Source: Parietichytrium sp. I65-24A
Lineage: Eukaryota > Sar > Bigyra > Thraustochytrida > Thraustochytriidae
Direction of reading: 5' to 3'
Length of the DNA stretch: 64,000 nucleotides
Assembly (NCBI GenBank): GCA_012862575.1
Contig: BLSF01000057.1
Location: 1-64,000, forward strand
Shown one piece after another: positions 17,701 to 28,971 of the stretch. The position numbers were made by a program, and so were the translations under genes. How positions within the stretch are numbered: position 1 is the first letter of the stretch; each line of letters opens with the position of its first letter. Below the pieces are notes generated by a model. It searched no databases. It saw only the letters and a list, made by a program, of their open reading frames with translations, and was not told where the DNA came from.

Positions 17701-20700
17701 CCGGTAGGAGGAGTGCGCAGCATCGCTGTCAGAAGTGCCGTCTTCTACGCGGGCATCGGCGGACGCGTCGCGGTTCGCATGTCCGTGATGGCTGTACTCG
17801 TCTGAGGCAACTTTCAAGAATACCTCTTCAAGTTGCGTCACCGACACGCCATAATTGGCAACGCGGAGGTTGTCTTTACTCTCCTCGACCCGCTTGAAGA
17901 GCTCAGGAAACACCGATGAAGCAGAGAAAGGGACCTTGAATGATATCTCTGCGCCGACGCTGCTCAAGATCTTTGCATCTGGGATAAACTCTGTAACCAC
18001 TTTGTTGATCTTCCGTCTGTCCTCAAGCTGAGACTCCGCTGCTGCTCCGGTTTCGGCTTGCTTGGCCTTTGCTCGGCTTGAGACTTGCAAAGAAAATGTA
18101 ATCGTGTAGCCAATGCCATACTTCTCTTTGAGAAATAGCGAAGTCCCGCAGCAGCGGAGGTTGCCCTCTGCCATTATTGCAATGCGGTCTCCAAGAAGAT
18201 CCGCTTCATCCATAAAGTGTGTGGTTAGGACGATAACACGACCTGAGCGGTTTCTCTGTAGCATATTCCAAGTCGACCTCCGAGAATACGCGTCCATGCC
18301 TGAAGTGGGCTCATCTAAAAACACGATCCGAGAATTTCCTAGTAGAGCGATGCAAACGCTCAGTTTCCGCTTTTGCCCTCCAGACAAATTACCGGCGGGG
18401 GTATCGGCTTTGTCCACCAGCCCAACCTGGGAAAGGTGCGCTTCGATTTCGTCACTGACATTCTTTACTTGTTTGAGCTGAGCAAAGAACTGTAAATGCT
18501 CTCGAACAGTTAGTTCTGGAAACAATACATCATGCTGCGGGCAGACGCCCAAGGACTGCCTAATGTCGTCCATCTCTTCCTCTGTGTCACGACCAAAAAT
18601 GGTTGCTTCGCCTTGCGTTTTCGCGAGGAGTCCTGTGAGCAAATTGATGGTGGTGCTCTTTCCAGCACCATTGTGGCCAAGAAGCACGAAAATCTGCCCT
18701 TCGTACATTGTCAAGTTGAGCTTATTCACAGCAACCCTGATGTCACCAGAAGCCGTTTTGAACTCTTTTCGCAGGTTGCGAATTTTGACGCATCGGTTGT
18801 CTCGTTCAAGCTGTTTGAGATCCACGGAGGGCTTTTCCACGAAGCCAGCAATTTCGTCATCACCACCATCATTTTCGATGTCTTCCTCCCTAGAAGTGTC
18901 AATGTCGGACGACGCTCGTTTCGAACACCAGTACCGTCGTGTGCACAAAAAGTAAAAGGGCCTAGAAGTGCCAAATTCGTGTGGAAGAACCGAGTCCAGA
19001 TAGAATGCCATGAACATATACAATAGGGTGTCAATTGCCAACATGCCCAGGATGAACAAAAATGATACTTGCGACTCGTTTGGTGTGGAGCCGAAATTCT
19101 CCCATGTGACGCCTGCCCCTGCCCCTTCATAGCTAGCCAACACAGACGCCCCAACTCCAAACGCCGTCGGCGAGAGGACTGACGCAATCATTTTGGACTC
19201 CCGATTGGCATTTTGAGTGTTGACCCCAAAGTAAGCAAAGAAGCCCATGAAGAACATGACTACTCCAGCAGTGCTCGCAGTCTTTGCACGGTTGAAAAGT
19301 ACCGATATGACAAAGCAATAAGCCACAATACTCACACCGAAAAGGAAGAAGTATAAGAATACGAGGGAAGGGTCGCTGCTGCTGAAAAGTCCATTACGAG
19401 TGATTAGCGTGATGCAGAGCGAAATCACCGTGAAAAGTAACCCGTACGTTAAAAACCAAGACAAGTACAGCGAGACGTATCGCAGCCCCATCATTCGCAT
19501 CCCCTCCCTGACTCGCGTCTCTTTCTCTTGAACAATTCCGCGAATCAGCCGAGAAATGGGCCACAGAAAAGTCAAGATAAGGTCCAGCGCAAAGACGTTC
19601 TTTATCTTTTGATAAAAAGGGCGATCCACGTGCATTGCGGTTGGAAATTCGGTCATGCGCACATCGTTGGGGAGGAGCAGAGTGGGTTCAACTAACGGCG
19701 ACAGGCTCAGGTTCGTTGCTGCGACCACCAAGCTGAGGACGCTATGGCAATCCAGAACGCGGCCATTCTGAGCGTAGCTTTGGGCAAGCAGGAGTTCAAC
19801 GTCCACTCCGCCAAGCCAAGCGAGCTTCGCGGGCCACCCAGATTCAGTTCTGTTAAAGGAAGGAATGAATTCGTGTACTGACCGGAGGAGTGGAGCGAGT
19901 ACGTCGCAAACCTGGCGGATCGCCAGATCCTCTGTTTCCTCGACGTACTCCGAGGAAACACTGTGGTTCATGATAAATTTGTCCACCATATGCTGCAACG
20001 TAAGGAATCCCGACATCATATACTTGTCGACATACTCCTCATTTACACCACTGATGAAGGTGTTCGTGAATCCCAACTTTGGGTACGTGAACGGGATCAC
20101 AGAGAAGTTTGTCTGGATGGTGTAGTCCCATGAGTCGTCTTCCCAGCCAACCTTATTGATGATGAGGGCCATATGGACCTTTGGATGCTCAAGAGCAGCT
20201 TTATCAGGGCAGTAGCTCCCTTCTGGCCACCGCTGCTTTCCGTAGTCTTCGCTTTTCACATAAGTGAGTAGGTCCGAGGCCGACGGGAAGATCTTACTTA
20301 CGTGGCCAAATCTACAAAAGCCAAAGCCAAGTACATCGTTGGTGGCATGCGAAATTTCTCGCCACACTGGGTCTTCCTCGAAATCCGCAGTCCAGCCATC
20401 CATGGTTTTCTGGAAACCCTCGAGCCATCTAATCTGGTCAGGGTCGCTCGCATTCCTTGGAGCGAGACCGATAGTATACTGCAGCTTGGATGCCACGAGG
20501 CCAAGGTATGCAAATGGAGGTAGAGTCATGAGCCCGGGCCCGAATCCAGCAGTGCTCAGCTCCAAGACGAATTCTTTGTGGTCATCAGGATCGGTCGGGA
20601 ACAGCAGCGACCTACTCAGCGGCGATTGTCTTGGACAAGTAAAGTGCTGCTCTTCAATTGTGACATCCGGGTCCAAGCTCTGCAACCAGACTACCAACCA

Positions 20701-20814
20701 GACAAATAGCAGCGGCAGTGCCACTTCGCTCACAGTGGACACCCAGTGTCTCTTCTTCAGTACATAATTCTTCCACAGCAGCAGCCTCGTCTGGGCCCAG
20801 ATACCGCTGCCCAT
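14757..20814 (-). CDS. Full-length ABCA-type ABC transporter (two exons)
   Basis: Exon 1 is 20814..15950 and exon 2 is 15816..14757, giving 1974 residues. The ATG at 20814 gives MGSGIWAQTRLLLWKNYVLK; the frame extends upstream only through a TTG. Layout is typical ABCA: first membrane helix near 20-45, a large extracellular loop to about 420, a helix bundle, and NBD1. NBD1 has Walker A GHNGAGKST (Lys719), signature LSGGQKRKL (809-817) and LDEPTSGMD. A linker follows, then a second half with another long extracellular loop, six helices and NBD2. NBD2 has GQNGAGKTST (Lys1617), LSGGNRRKL (from 1710) and CDEPTSGMDP. Both ATP sites look intact. ABCA proteins move phospholipids or sterols across membranes; the substrate cannot be read from sequence. 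Confidence 0.93.
15817..15949 (-). other. Intron in the ABCA gene
   Basis: 133 bp, phase 2. Donor ATCAA|GTAAGT, acceptor GAAAG|A; joining restores TIKILTGD, the family consensus right after Walker A of the second nucleotide-binding domain. A CTGAC branch-like site lies about 35 bp before the acceptor, behind a TTTTGC-repeat pyrimidine tract. Confidence 0.88.
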
Positions 20815-22043
20815 TCCGTCTATCCCCTTTTCGACCTCCTCCAAGCTCTCGGCAGCCTATCTCTTTGAGACTCCGAGCTTCAGCCCCGTTCGCGTCTTTT
20901 TTCCGAAAGCGCAACTCCCTTCCACTTCCCACGCAATTACTGCGACACAAGCACTTGGCTCCGTCTTCCGCAGTGTGCTGGTCTTCGCGTAAGCTAGCGC
21001 AAAGAGGAGCGAATGAGAGAGTCGCAGTCAGGGTATGTCAGGGTGAGACGACTGAGGTGCTTACTTTTGGGTGAGTCTGAGGAAGTGGAACGTGCGCTTC
21101 GTATACATTGGCGCTAATGACGAGGGATAGATCTAGCGTGCATGTCTCGCATTCCTGTACACTCTGTACACTTCCATAACAACGTGATACAATGTGGCGG
21201 GTGGATGGATGTTCAAGTTGGTTGTATGCGCAACGAGCCGCGACAAAATATCCTTTCTTGGATTACTCTATGATCACTCGTAACGCGTAGCGAGGCGTGA
21301 CAGGTCTGTTAGGATCATCGGATCAGTCTGTTCTCGATGTCCTGATCTGGCCGCCGGGACCGCCGGGACCGCCGGGATCGCAAACGATTGCCAAAGAGGC
21401 GCCTCGAGAAAGACTCAGCGAAGTTAAGGACGAAGAGGACGAAAAGACATCAAGCCCAGATTAGTGAGGGTGGTGGGTGACGAATGTATCCTGAATCGTG
21501 GTGATCACGCCGGAAGACTTGCGAGTGCAAGTAAGTGAGGTAAAAATTCCCCGATCTCGTCGCGATTCACTCTTCTCGGTGGAAATGGATAGAGCAACGA
21601 CACCGTGCGGGCCAAGAGCTGTATTCTTGAAACGTACATTGGGAAGGTTTGCAAGTAATCAGTCAATAAGGCATCAGAACGGCTATCAGGTATATTTTGC
21701 TGCTTGGGTGTGGACGACCGTGAAAGTAGTTTAGATGATCTATCTTCATTGAAGCAGGCAGGCTAGAATGCACTGCTGCGCGCCCAATAAGAAAACAGAG
21801 CCGCCAGCAGCCTCACAAGGACGATACACAGTCAGGTTTAATAAAATGAACGCTAGCTTGCAGTAGCTTGTAAGATAGAATGCCAAGACACTTTGTTGTT
21901 TTAAACAGTCAAGAGACTCGAGTCATCCGCTTTTCCCAACATATCTTACTTTTTATTGAACAACAGAGTGTGAGAGAGTGCGAAAACGAGCCAGCCAAAG
22001 TCGAAGCTCCTTTCGCGCTGGAGCAGGATCATTCTTACCTGGT
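20815..22043. other. Intergenic region upstream of the ABCA gene
   Basis: No credible gene. A short GCCGGGACC tandem lies at about 21351-21377. A reverse-strand AATAAA (21952-21957) probably serves the small coiled-coil gene that ends at 22044. Confidence 0.6.
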
Positions 22044-22376
22044 TCAATTGCTTTGGTCAATGGACTTGGCGACTTCCTTCACATTAAGCTTCTTGGCCCC
22101 GTCACCGCCAGCCGTTGCTTTTGCGATTTGAGCACCCAAGCTCGCGGTCGAGAATCCTGGCGAGGAGCCAGAAGCCTCTGCCAGCTTTTTCATACGATCT
22201 GCCACCGTGTTCTTTTTCCGTTCCCTTTCCTCGGCATCCTGCACCCTCCTCTTCTCAATCTCTTCCTGCACCTTCTCCGTGTACTGGACGCCTTGTTCTT
22301 CGCGTCTGGCGCTCAGCCTCTTCTCCACCTCGCTCGCCACGAGGTCCTTGTGCTTGACGCTGGCACGTTCGCTCAT
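22044..22376 (-). CDS. Small charged coiled-coil protein
   Basis: 110 residues from an ATG at 22376. Residues 1-70 are almost continuous charged helix with many Glu, Arg and Lys (VEKRLSARREEQ, EEIEKRRVQDAEERERKK), consistent with a coiled coil. The last 40 residues are Ala/Gly/Lys-rich. There is no signal peptide or membrane segment. A reverse-strand AATAAA lies 87 bp past the stop, supporting a real transcript end. A consensus-like donor (CCAG|GTAAGA) lies just after the stop and could mark a 3' UTR intron. I do not recognise the family. The gene is divergent from NPRL3, 1.46 kb away. Confidence 0.65.
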   Translation of the reverse strand: MSERASVKHKDLVASEVEKRLSARREEQGVQYTEKVQEEIEKRRVQDAEERERKKNTVADRMKKLAEASGSSPGFSTASLGAQIAKATAGGDGAKKLNVKEVAKSIDQSN

Positions 22377-22390
22377 TTTCCAGCTAATCC

Positions 22391-22431
22391 AAGCAGCAGC
22401 AACAACAACAACAACAACAACAGCAACAGCA
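22391..22431. repeat. AGC/AAC trinucleotide microsatellite
   Basis: Run of AGC and AAC triplets 15 bp upstream of the small coiled-coil gene's ATG, in its probable 5' leader. Confidence 0.9.
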
Positions 22432-22833
22432 AGCGCGTTTCGTGGCCTTTACCGTCAAATCACCGTCAGCCCGGGGTCCTCCTGCGCAGCTTGAACTTGG
22501 ACGCCCAACTTGCAACGTTTCCCAGAGAGAGCTCAGAAGCGCACCTTCCAACAACCAACTGATTGACTGTGAATCAACCAACAATCAACCAACAACCAGT
22601 GTCCGTCAGGGCTCCAAAACAATAAAACCAAACCCTCTCTGCTCTCGTGGACTAGCTTGCCAACCTCCCGCACCTGCGCGCGTACCTTTGATCCCTAGCT
22701 AGCTAGCTACCTGTGTGAGCCGTGTGAGCTGCGTTGGGACTTGGTGCTGACAGTGAGTGTCGCTTTGGTGTAGTACTCTCAGGAATGGAAGTCACTCCAA
22801 CTGGACAGTGTTCAATAATTTAATCCTTTCTGC

Positions 22834-22860
22834 TTTCCTTCCTTCCTTCCTTCCTTCCTT
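22834..22860. repeat. CTTC tetranucleotide microsatellite
   Basis: About six to seven CTTC units in the intergenic region. Confidence 0.9.
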
Positions 22861-23839
22861 CACTCTTTTCGCTGTGTGCTTTGTATCCATGAAGTTGTTT
22901 GTTTAATCTAAATTGGACTTTTGAACAACAACTTTGAAAACGAATAACTATTTTACGGATGTGTTTTGGATGCAAATCAACTGCAGATTGCACGTTGTTC
23001 AATTGAAAGTTTTGGATACACCTATTGCATTCATTTGCATTCCCTCTTACTCCTCATACACACACACAAAGAGAGAGAAGAGAGAAATGTTCGCTTACTT
23101 TTCAGAACTAATCAGCGGTAGCAGTCCCGCTGGATTCTTCCTTTTTGGTGTGCACAATTTTAAGCCTATCTGGTTCTAACCGGGACATAAGTTTCGCTAT
23201 GCGGAGTTAAGTGTTACATTGTATTGAATATCCGTACTAAACTCCGAATATCCAAGATCCTGATGGTATAGGTGTGTTAGCAGAAAGTGTAGCACCAGGC
23301 GAGTACACCTCACGCCCCAGTCGCGGACGGTTTCTCGATGCGTCCCACACATCATTTGGTTATATTGATGTATTGAGCGGTGGAATCTGCGTTGCGCGCG
23401 GAACCAAAGCGGGTCGCAAGAACCCAACCGCGCACCCGTCGTCGGGTTCCTGAGGCTCCTGAGGTTCCTAAGGTGTTGGCGAGATTTTCGCAATCGCCTA
23501 ATACATCTTTCATCTTTCAAATCGGGCGGACATTTCAGTCGTCCTCGCAAGTTGAACACTTTGTCCTTTGTTTCCGCTCATCAAGTATCAAGCAAGCAGA
23601 AGACAAAGTTTGGCCGCTGCCCGCTCGGACCGGTGACTGCCTTTGACTTGCGTTGAGGCATTTAATTTTATTTATGATAAGTTGAGATAATACGAGGGGC
23701 GATATACTTGGAATACTTGGGCAGCGTGGCTCACTGTGGCGCTTGGCAAGGGCCTGGAACGTCAAACGCGCATTTCGCAGATATTTGAAACAGAGTTGAG
23801 CCTCAGTGAGAGAATCGAATTGTAAGGCTGCAAAACAAC

Positions 23840-26800
23840 ATGCTGAGTGGCGTGGCGCTGGTTGTAGAGGACGCCCAGAAAGGTCAAAAGCTTGCATTCA
23901 GATACCCTGGCCCGCGCTGGGAGCGGCGACCATCCGGCGCGCAGGAGCCGAGCTCGGAAGATGCGCATTTGTCGCATGTGACATCGGCCCAAGTAGCTCC
24001 TTCGGCGGAAGAAATTTCGCTGGGCGAAGAGGACACCAGCTCAGCAAGGAGAGGTCGCCGGAACTCAGCACATGGGCTCTGGGAAGGGAGTGCTTTGGGC
24101 GGGCAGAATGGACTGCGGAGAAGGGCTAGGAGGAGCAGCAGCGGCGGGAGCGTAGGGAGCACTGGCCAGGCAGCGGTAGGGCAAACTAGCGGGCAGCCGC
24201 AGCAGCAGCAGCAGGCAACTGGGGATGCCAAGTCTGCAGGGCATGGGAAGCGAGGAAAGCGGGGTGCACAAGAAAAGGACTTTTGGCGATTCGATGCAGA
24301 GCTGTTTGCAAAGATGTTCCGCCCTACCCAAGCGCAATGCGGCAGAATGTTTGAGCTGGAAATAGACAACCTGCTTTTTTTGAGTTTTCCGGTGCAGATT
24401 ACAAGGGCCGACATGAGCGAATCAGCTGCCAGCAATCTGGCTACCACGACTATTTTAAACCCTGCTCCGACAGGAAGCAGCTCAAACTCTCCCCCTGTAA
24501 CAGCTGCTTTTGGGGCCGCGGGTGTTGCTTCCACTTCAGGCACAGCAAATGTAGGAGCCGCCGTCGAATCAGCTGCTCAGCGAATTACAACGCAGGGCTC
24601 TACCCAGTCTGCCCCAGCCAATCTTGCGAATTGGGTCACGTCCCCGGCGTCTTCCGGATCAAGCATTACTCCCGCGCCCACCAACCCGAATGGCAGCGCG
24701 CAGAGCGTGGGCTCGGAGCCTTTGAACGGAGGTGTTGTTAGGGATGCAATCCCTTCGTCAGATACCTTATCCTTGGAGGCAGAAAGCAAGCACCAGGAGC
24801 TAACAATGTTTTCGCTAATTTTCGTCCTCGACAATGATTGCGAGCGATTTCTTGAGGAGTCGCGTTATAAGCTTGGCGTCAGTCCCGGTCAAGGAATGTA
24901 TGGTTTGCCATATCCTGGAAGTAAAGAGTCGACGGACATGTATCGGCGTGCGGCGATGAAGTTGGCCGCAGGAATGCTCTCAGAAGAGCACAGGTGCAGA
25001 TACGTAAGCGAGCAAGTCCATTTGATACTGTCCTCCGCCCAATACCCGTTGAGTGCCTCCAAAAGATCCGACGAGCAAGCAGGGGCCGACCCTCAGCGCC
25101 GGGATATGGCTCCTAAATCGGATACTATGCCTGCGGAAAGTAGGGTTCACGAATCCACGAAGTGGAAGAGATACGTGCAGCTCCAAGCAGATCACGAGGC
25201 GATGATGTCCGCACTACAACGAAGCCAGCTTGCTCGCGAACTTCGCCATGTTTACTCTGGCCTTCGCGAGCATGGCACGATTGACTTGATGTTACACTCC
25301 TCTGTTAGGCTTTCCGTTTCGTTGCAAAACCCTATTCTCCACCCCACTGGACCGCTTCGTCCATACCAGACAATTTTACTTTACGATGTGTTCGTGAGTG
25401 ATGCTGGACTGCAGCGAACTGACGCGTCCTCCCAGCTCAGCAGGCTGGTGGAGTACTCTGTAACCTTTGGTCCAAGAAAGTCGTTTCAGGACATGGCGTT
25501 GGCGCTGCATATCCCGATTCATGAGATTTTTAGAATATCAGCTCACTTGCTCTACTGGCGGAAAGGCCGAATCGTCGATGTTGTGCAGCAGCGAAATATT
25601 TACCGCGTTTCCCCAACGGCCGATTTGGAACCAACTTCCATGCTACATTACGAATTTCAGAAGAAATTTGGACGAAAAATTCTTCCCAAAACGGATATGG
25701 CAAGCGTTATCGAAGGCACGAATGCCAACAGCAGCAAATTTAGCGTGGGCGAGGTTTTGGGAGACCAGCCCGACGACCCCAATGCAAAGCAAGCCGCCTT
25801 ACAGAGTTCAAGCAGCAGCGCGAGCGACGAAGAGAATGAAGAATCTAACGACAACGAGGACGACAATTTTGAGGATACTAACAAGGACTTTGAAGACGGA
25901 GAGGACTTTGAGAATGAGGAACAGAACACCAACAGCGTGGACGAGGACGAATCCCAGAGCAACGATGGGCTTGCAAGCAGTGACGGGGACGTGGACCAGT
26001 CTGGCGCAAATGACTCTTCGGACCGAAGCGATACTGACGGCGGGGACTACGGAGACAGTGACTGGAGATTTCAGTCTATCACTCCTCCAATGGTCGATGG
26101 CGCCGAAGTTGAGGAAGTTGAGGACGACGATGGAGATGACGACGATGACAGCGCCCCCAGCTTTCGAGTGGAGACGGCCGCAGGGATCTCCTCCGATGAA
26201 CGGCGCGGCATCGATGAACGCTGGCGCGCGGGTCTCTCCAACATTATCCTGTCCCTAGGAAAAGTCTTGGAGCTTTTCTCCACCTCCAACGCTGCCGGGA
26301 AACCAATGACTTTGGAAGAGCAGGTTCTGCATGCCAAAATCTCACTCAATATGGACATCGCGGAGTTCAACGAAATTTTTGATTGGCTGCTCCGCCATGA
26401 ACTTCTTGTGCAGCTCCACCGATACTACTACTTGCTTGTTCCGAACCAGAGGGCACTGACGGGTCCCAAAAAACTCCGAGCTGGAGACACACAAACGTTT
26501 GGTTCTTTTGGTGCATTCAGGGCGGACGTTGCGGCCGCCGCTGCACAAGCTGCAGATCAACGAGTGGCAGAGCAGGCGCAAGCTGCAAAAGCTCAAGCTG
26601 TTCAAGCCGTCGAGATCGCTGGAAACTGGCAGATGGTGCACACTGAACAAAGCTCCTTAGGAAGTTTGCAGGCATCTGGTCTCTCTCAGGGTGGCCTATC
26701 CTCGCAGCAAAAGCGAAATTTAATGGACGGCGACCATTGCGAGCTGTTGGACAGGCCACATCTGCAAGCCATGGCAGCTGCGGGCGTCCCGGGGAACTTT

Positions 26801-27028
26801 TTGGGAGGGCACGTAACCCGGTCAGCCACCCAAAAAGCCGAAGCTGGGTTCTTGGACTTTATTGCGACGGATTCCGACGTGTACAGACAATTCAGGCGCC
26901 TGACGCCTTACTTTCATGGCCGACACAGTGCGACGGAAATCCTTTGGCGGGAGTCTATCACCATGGAAACCTTGGACAAGGTCCAGCAAGCGTATGGCGA
27001 GGTGCTCTTTAGCTATACTCACATGTAG
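23840..27028 (+). CDS. NPRL3: GATOR1 complex subunit NPRL3 (nitrogen permease regulator 3-like)
   Basis: 1062 residues from an ATG at 23840, single exon. It opens like NPRL3/Npr3 (GVALVVEDAQKGQKLAFRYP, 4-23). After a low-complexity insert it continues with DFWRFDAELFAKMFRP (147-162) and FELEIDNLLFLSFPV. A second insert rich in Ser, Thr, Ala and Pro (about 195-315) precedes MFSLIFVLD (323-331), the longin-like core. Downstream are the DMALALHIPIHEIFRISAHLLYW helical segment (about 553-575) and the C-terminal YFHGRHSATEILWRE (about 1029-1043), a family hallmark. A long Asp/Glu/Ser/Asn stretch (about 655-775) is an extra disordered insert. GATOR1 restrains TORC1 on the lysosome or vacuole when amino acids are scarce, with NPRL2 and DEPDC5 as partners. 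Inserts make it much longer than the human protein. Confidence 0.9.
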   Translation: MLSGVALVVEDAQKGQKLAFRYPGPRWERRPSGAQEPSSEDAHLSHVTSAQVAPSAEEISLGEEDTSSARRGRRNSAHGLWEGSALGGQNGLRRRARRSSSGGSVGSTGQAAVGQTSGQPQQQQQATGDAKSAGHGKRGKRGAQEKDFWRFDAELFAKMFRPTQAQCGRMFELEIDNLLFLSFPVQITRADMSESAASNLATTTILNPAPTGSSSNSPPVTAAFGAAGVASTSGTANVGAAVESAAQRITTQGSTQSAPANLANWVTSPASSGSSITPAPTNPNGSAQSVGSEPLNGGVVRDAIPSSDTLSLEAESKHQELTMFSLIFVLDNDCERFLEESRYKLGVSPGQGMYGLPYPGSKESTDMYRRAAMKLAAGMLSEEHRCRYVSEQVHLILSSAQYPLSASKRSDEQAGADPQRRDMAPKSDTMPAESRVHESTKWKRYVQLQADHEAMMSALQRSQLARELRHVYSGLREHGTIDLMLHSSVRLSVSLQNPILHPTGPLRPYQTILLYDVFVSDAGLQRTDASSQLSRLVEYSVTFGPRKSFQDMALALHIPIHEIFRISAHLLYWRKGRIVDVVQQRNIYRVSPTADLEPTSMLHYEFQKKFGRKILPKTDMASVIEGTNANSSKFSVGEVLGDQPDDPNAKQAALQSSSSSASDEENEESNDNEDDNFEDTNKDFEDGEDFENEEQNTNSVDEDESQSNDGLASSDGDVDQSGANDSSDRSDTDGGDYGDSDWRFQSITPPMVDGAEVEEVEDDDGDDDDDSAPSFRVETAAGISSDERRGIDERWRAGLSNIILSLGKVLELFSTSNAAGKPMTLEEQVLHAKISLNMDIAEFNEIFDWLLRHELLVQLHRYYYLLVPNQRALTGPKKLRAGDTQTFGSFGAFRADVAAAAAQAADQRVAEQAQAAKAQAVQAVEIAGNWQMVHTEQSSLGSLQASGLSQGGLSSQQKRNLMDGDHCELLDRPHLQAMAAAGVPGNFLGGHVTRSATQKAEAGFLDFIATDSDVYRQFRRLTPYFHGRHSATEILWRESITMETLDKVQQAYGEVLFSYTHM

Positions 27029-27724
27029 CATGTAGTAACTCTTCGACAGACGCTGATTTGACAACGAGTGAAAGATGCGCTTTCTAGTCAGGTGCCGGCA
27101 CAGGAAGCCCTGCGGCCAAACAATCACTTTGGCCCAGGCAGCCCAGGCTCGGAAATGTCGGAACGGATGAATGGTGGATTCGAGTATATTCACCGGGGTT
27201 ACCTGCATGACTACTTGAACAGCATTGAAAAGAAATGAACCAAGCTTTTTTATTTCTGCGTATCGTGGTGCCTTTGTACTGAGTACTCGAGTACTGCGCA
27301 AGAACTTTCTTCTGCCTGCGGAGTGCCGAATTTTTGTCGGGCAACTCAATCAGGGAAACATTATGAAACATTGCGTCGATCACCGTCATCCTATTGACTG
27401 CGTCTGTGAGTACTGCCTGGTACACCACCAGTACAGTCCCTTACGTACTACACTCAGTTGCAACATGTTGCAACGGCGACACATTGGAACGTTTCTGCAG
27501 CGTCACCACCGCGATTGCATCTGACTATATCTGACTCATCTGAATGTGCGTCAGTCAACCAAGAGGAGACTACTCTGACCTCGGCGCTTTTACATTGCAC
27601 TGTGCCGCCAAAAGTCGTTGTAGAAGACCTTGCAGCTGCGAAGAAGAAACGGAAGGAGTTGCTCGGAGAGCTGGAGACCTGAGGAGGAGAGGGACTGTGC
27701 AATTGGGGCGAGGGAGGGGACAGA
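27029..27724. other. Intergenic region between NPRL3 and the SDR gene
   Basis: No gene seen. Contains GTACTGAGTAC at 27276-27286 followed by further GAGTAC/GTACT words. Confidence 0.65.
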
Positions 27725-28672
27725 ATGTTGGCGCTAAGGCAAAGTTCGGAAAAGCCGCTGGCTCTCCTCGGGGCACTCAGTGCAGTGTATTTGGCCACCA
27801 GATTAGCGATTAACGTTGCGAAGGCTGGGCGCCGAATTGCGAAGAGAGGCCTCGGGCCGTACAGAGGTCTGAATGAGCGAACCTGGGCGGTAGTGACCGG
27901 GTCCACGGCAGGGATCGGGCTCGAAGTGGCAACACAGCTTTGCGCGCGCGGGTTCAACCTTGTTCTAGTGTCCAGGAGCATTGACAAGTTGGAATCTGTT
28001 CGCAAGGAAATCTTGCTGGAGCAAGCGGACGCTGAGATTCGTGTGGTAGAACTGCCTGCCACCGCTTCGTACGAAGACATTCAGGTTGCAATGTCGGCTG
28101 TGGAGGACGTGCACTTATCCCTGTGCGTAAACAGCGTGGGCTCGATCTGCACAGGAGCGTTCGAGAATTCCGACACGAAAGACATTGACAAGGTTATCGA
28201 TATAAACATTAGGTTCACAGTGAATTTCACCCGCGCGGTGTTGCGACAAATTGCCGAGACCATCTCCAAAGGAATCTCTCGAAGAGCAGCTATCGTCAAC
28301 ATTAGCTCTCTGACTTCCACAGCAGCAATGCCTTACTACTCCATTTACGCGGGCTCAAAAGCCTTCATTGACCAGTGGAGCGTCTCGCTCGCTGCAGAGC
28401 TCGAACCATGCAAGATCGACGTGCTTTCTCTGCGCCCTGGACTCACTGCGACCAACATGGCCGCAACAGTGTTCGGAGAGAGCAAACCGCACACTTTCAT
28501 GCCGCTAGCGGAGGACATGGCAGAAGCCATCGTTCTGAATATTTACCCAAAGGCTCCTGGAGTCTGTGTCCCATACTGGTCACATGCTCTCCTGAACTCT
28601 ATTCAAGGATGGATCCCAGAGCGTCTGGCTTGGCAGAAGGCTCGTGAGATGAATCGCAAAGCACTCCACTGA
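27725..28672 (+). CDS. Short-chain dehydrogenase, very-long-chain 3-oxoacyl-CoA reductase / HSD17B12-like
   Basis: 315 residues from an ATG at 27725. An N-terminal hydrophobic segment (about 12-30) fits the ER anchor of this family. The Rossmann domain has TGSTAGIG (58-65) for NADP(H). NSVG (136-139) stands where NNVG is usual. Further on are Asn161, the catalytic Ser in NISS (192-195), Tyr208 and Lys212 in YAGSK, and RPG (237-239). All catalytic residues are present. The family reduces 3-ketoacyl-CoA in fatty acid elongation at the ER, with elongase, dehydratase and enoyl reductase as partners. HSDL1-like or steroid-active relatives are alternatives, so substrate is uncertain. It follows NPRL3 on the same strand at about 700 bp, too far to suggest co-transcription. 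Confidence 0.85.
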   Translation: MLALRQSSEKPLALLGALSAVYLATRLAINVAKAGRRIAKRGLGPYRGLNERTWAVVTGSTAGIGLEVATQLCARGFNLVLVSRSIDKLESVRKEILLEQADAEIRVVELPATASYEDIQVAMSAVEDVHLSLCVNSVGSICTGAFENSDTKDIDKVIDINIRFTVNFTRAVLRQIAETISKGISRRAAIVNISSLTSTAAMPYYSIYAGSKAFIDQWSVSLAAELEPCKIDVLSLRPGLTATNMAATVFGESKPHTFMPLAEDMAEAIVLNIYPKAPGVCVPYWSHALLNSIQGWIPERLAWQKAREMNRKALH

Positions 28673-28971
28673 AGAGGTCTTGGTGTACTTTCCGACGACT
28701 TGGATCATATCAACCTGACTATGAATTGACAAACCGAATCACCTCCCGCGAAAGAGCGGGCGACGCAAGCATTACCCAGAATTATATAGACGGATTGAAA
28801 AATGTTATTTTAGCGTCATGAAGGATGCATCTTACAAAATTAACTTTGCAGGACGACTTTCACAGTTTACATATGTCTGCCATCAGTAGGCTAGAGGCTA
28901 GAGTTCACAAAAACGCGCAGAGTCCCGCGCCAAAAGCAAGTCAGAGAATTGGTCTGCGACCACCAAGTTGA

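Larger units (their letters stand above)
22377..23839. other. Divergent intergenic region between coiled-coil and NPRL3 genes
   Basis: Holds two microsatellites, listed separately. The minus-strand frame at 23197-23559 has no family signature. The rest is unassigned and probably contains both promoters. Confidence 0.6.

Noticed and set aside
23197-23559. 120-codon minus-strand frame
   Set aside because: Arg/His-rich random translation in the NPRL3 upstream region with no family match.
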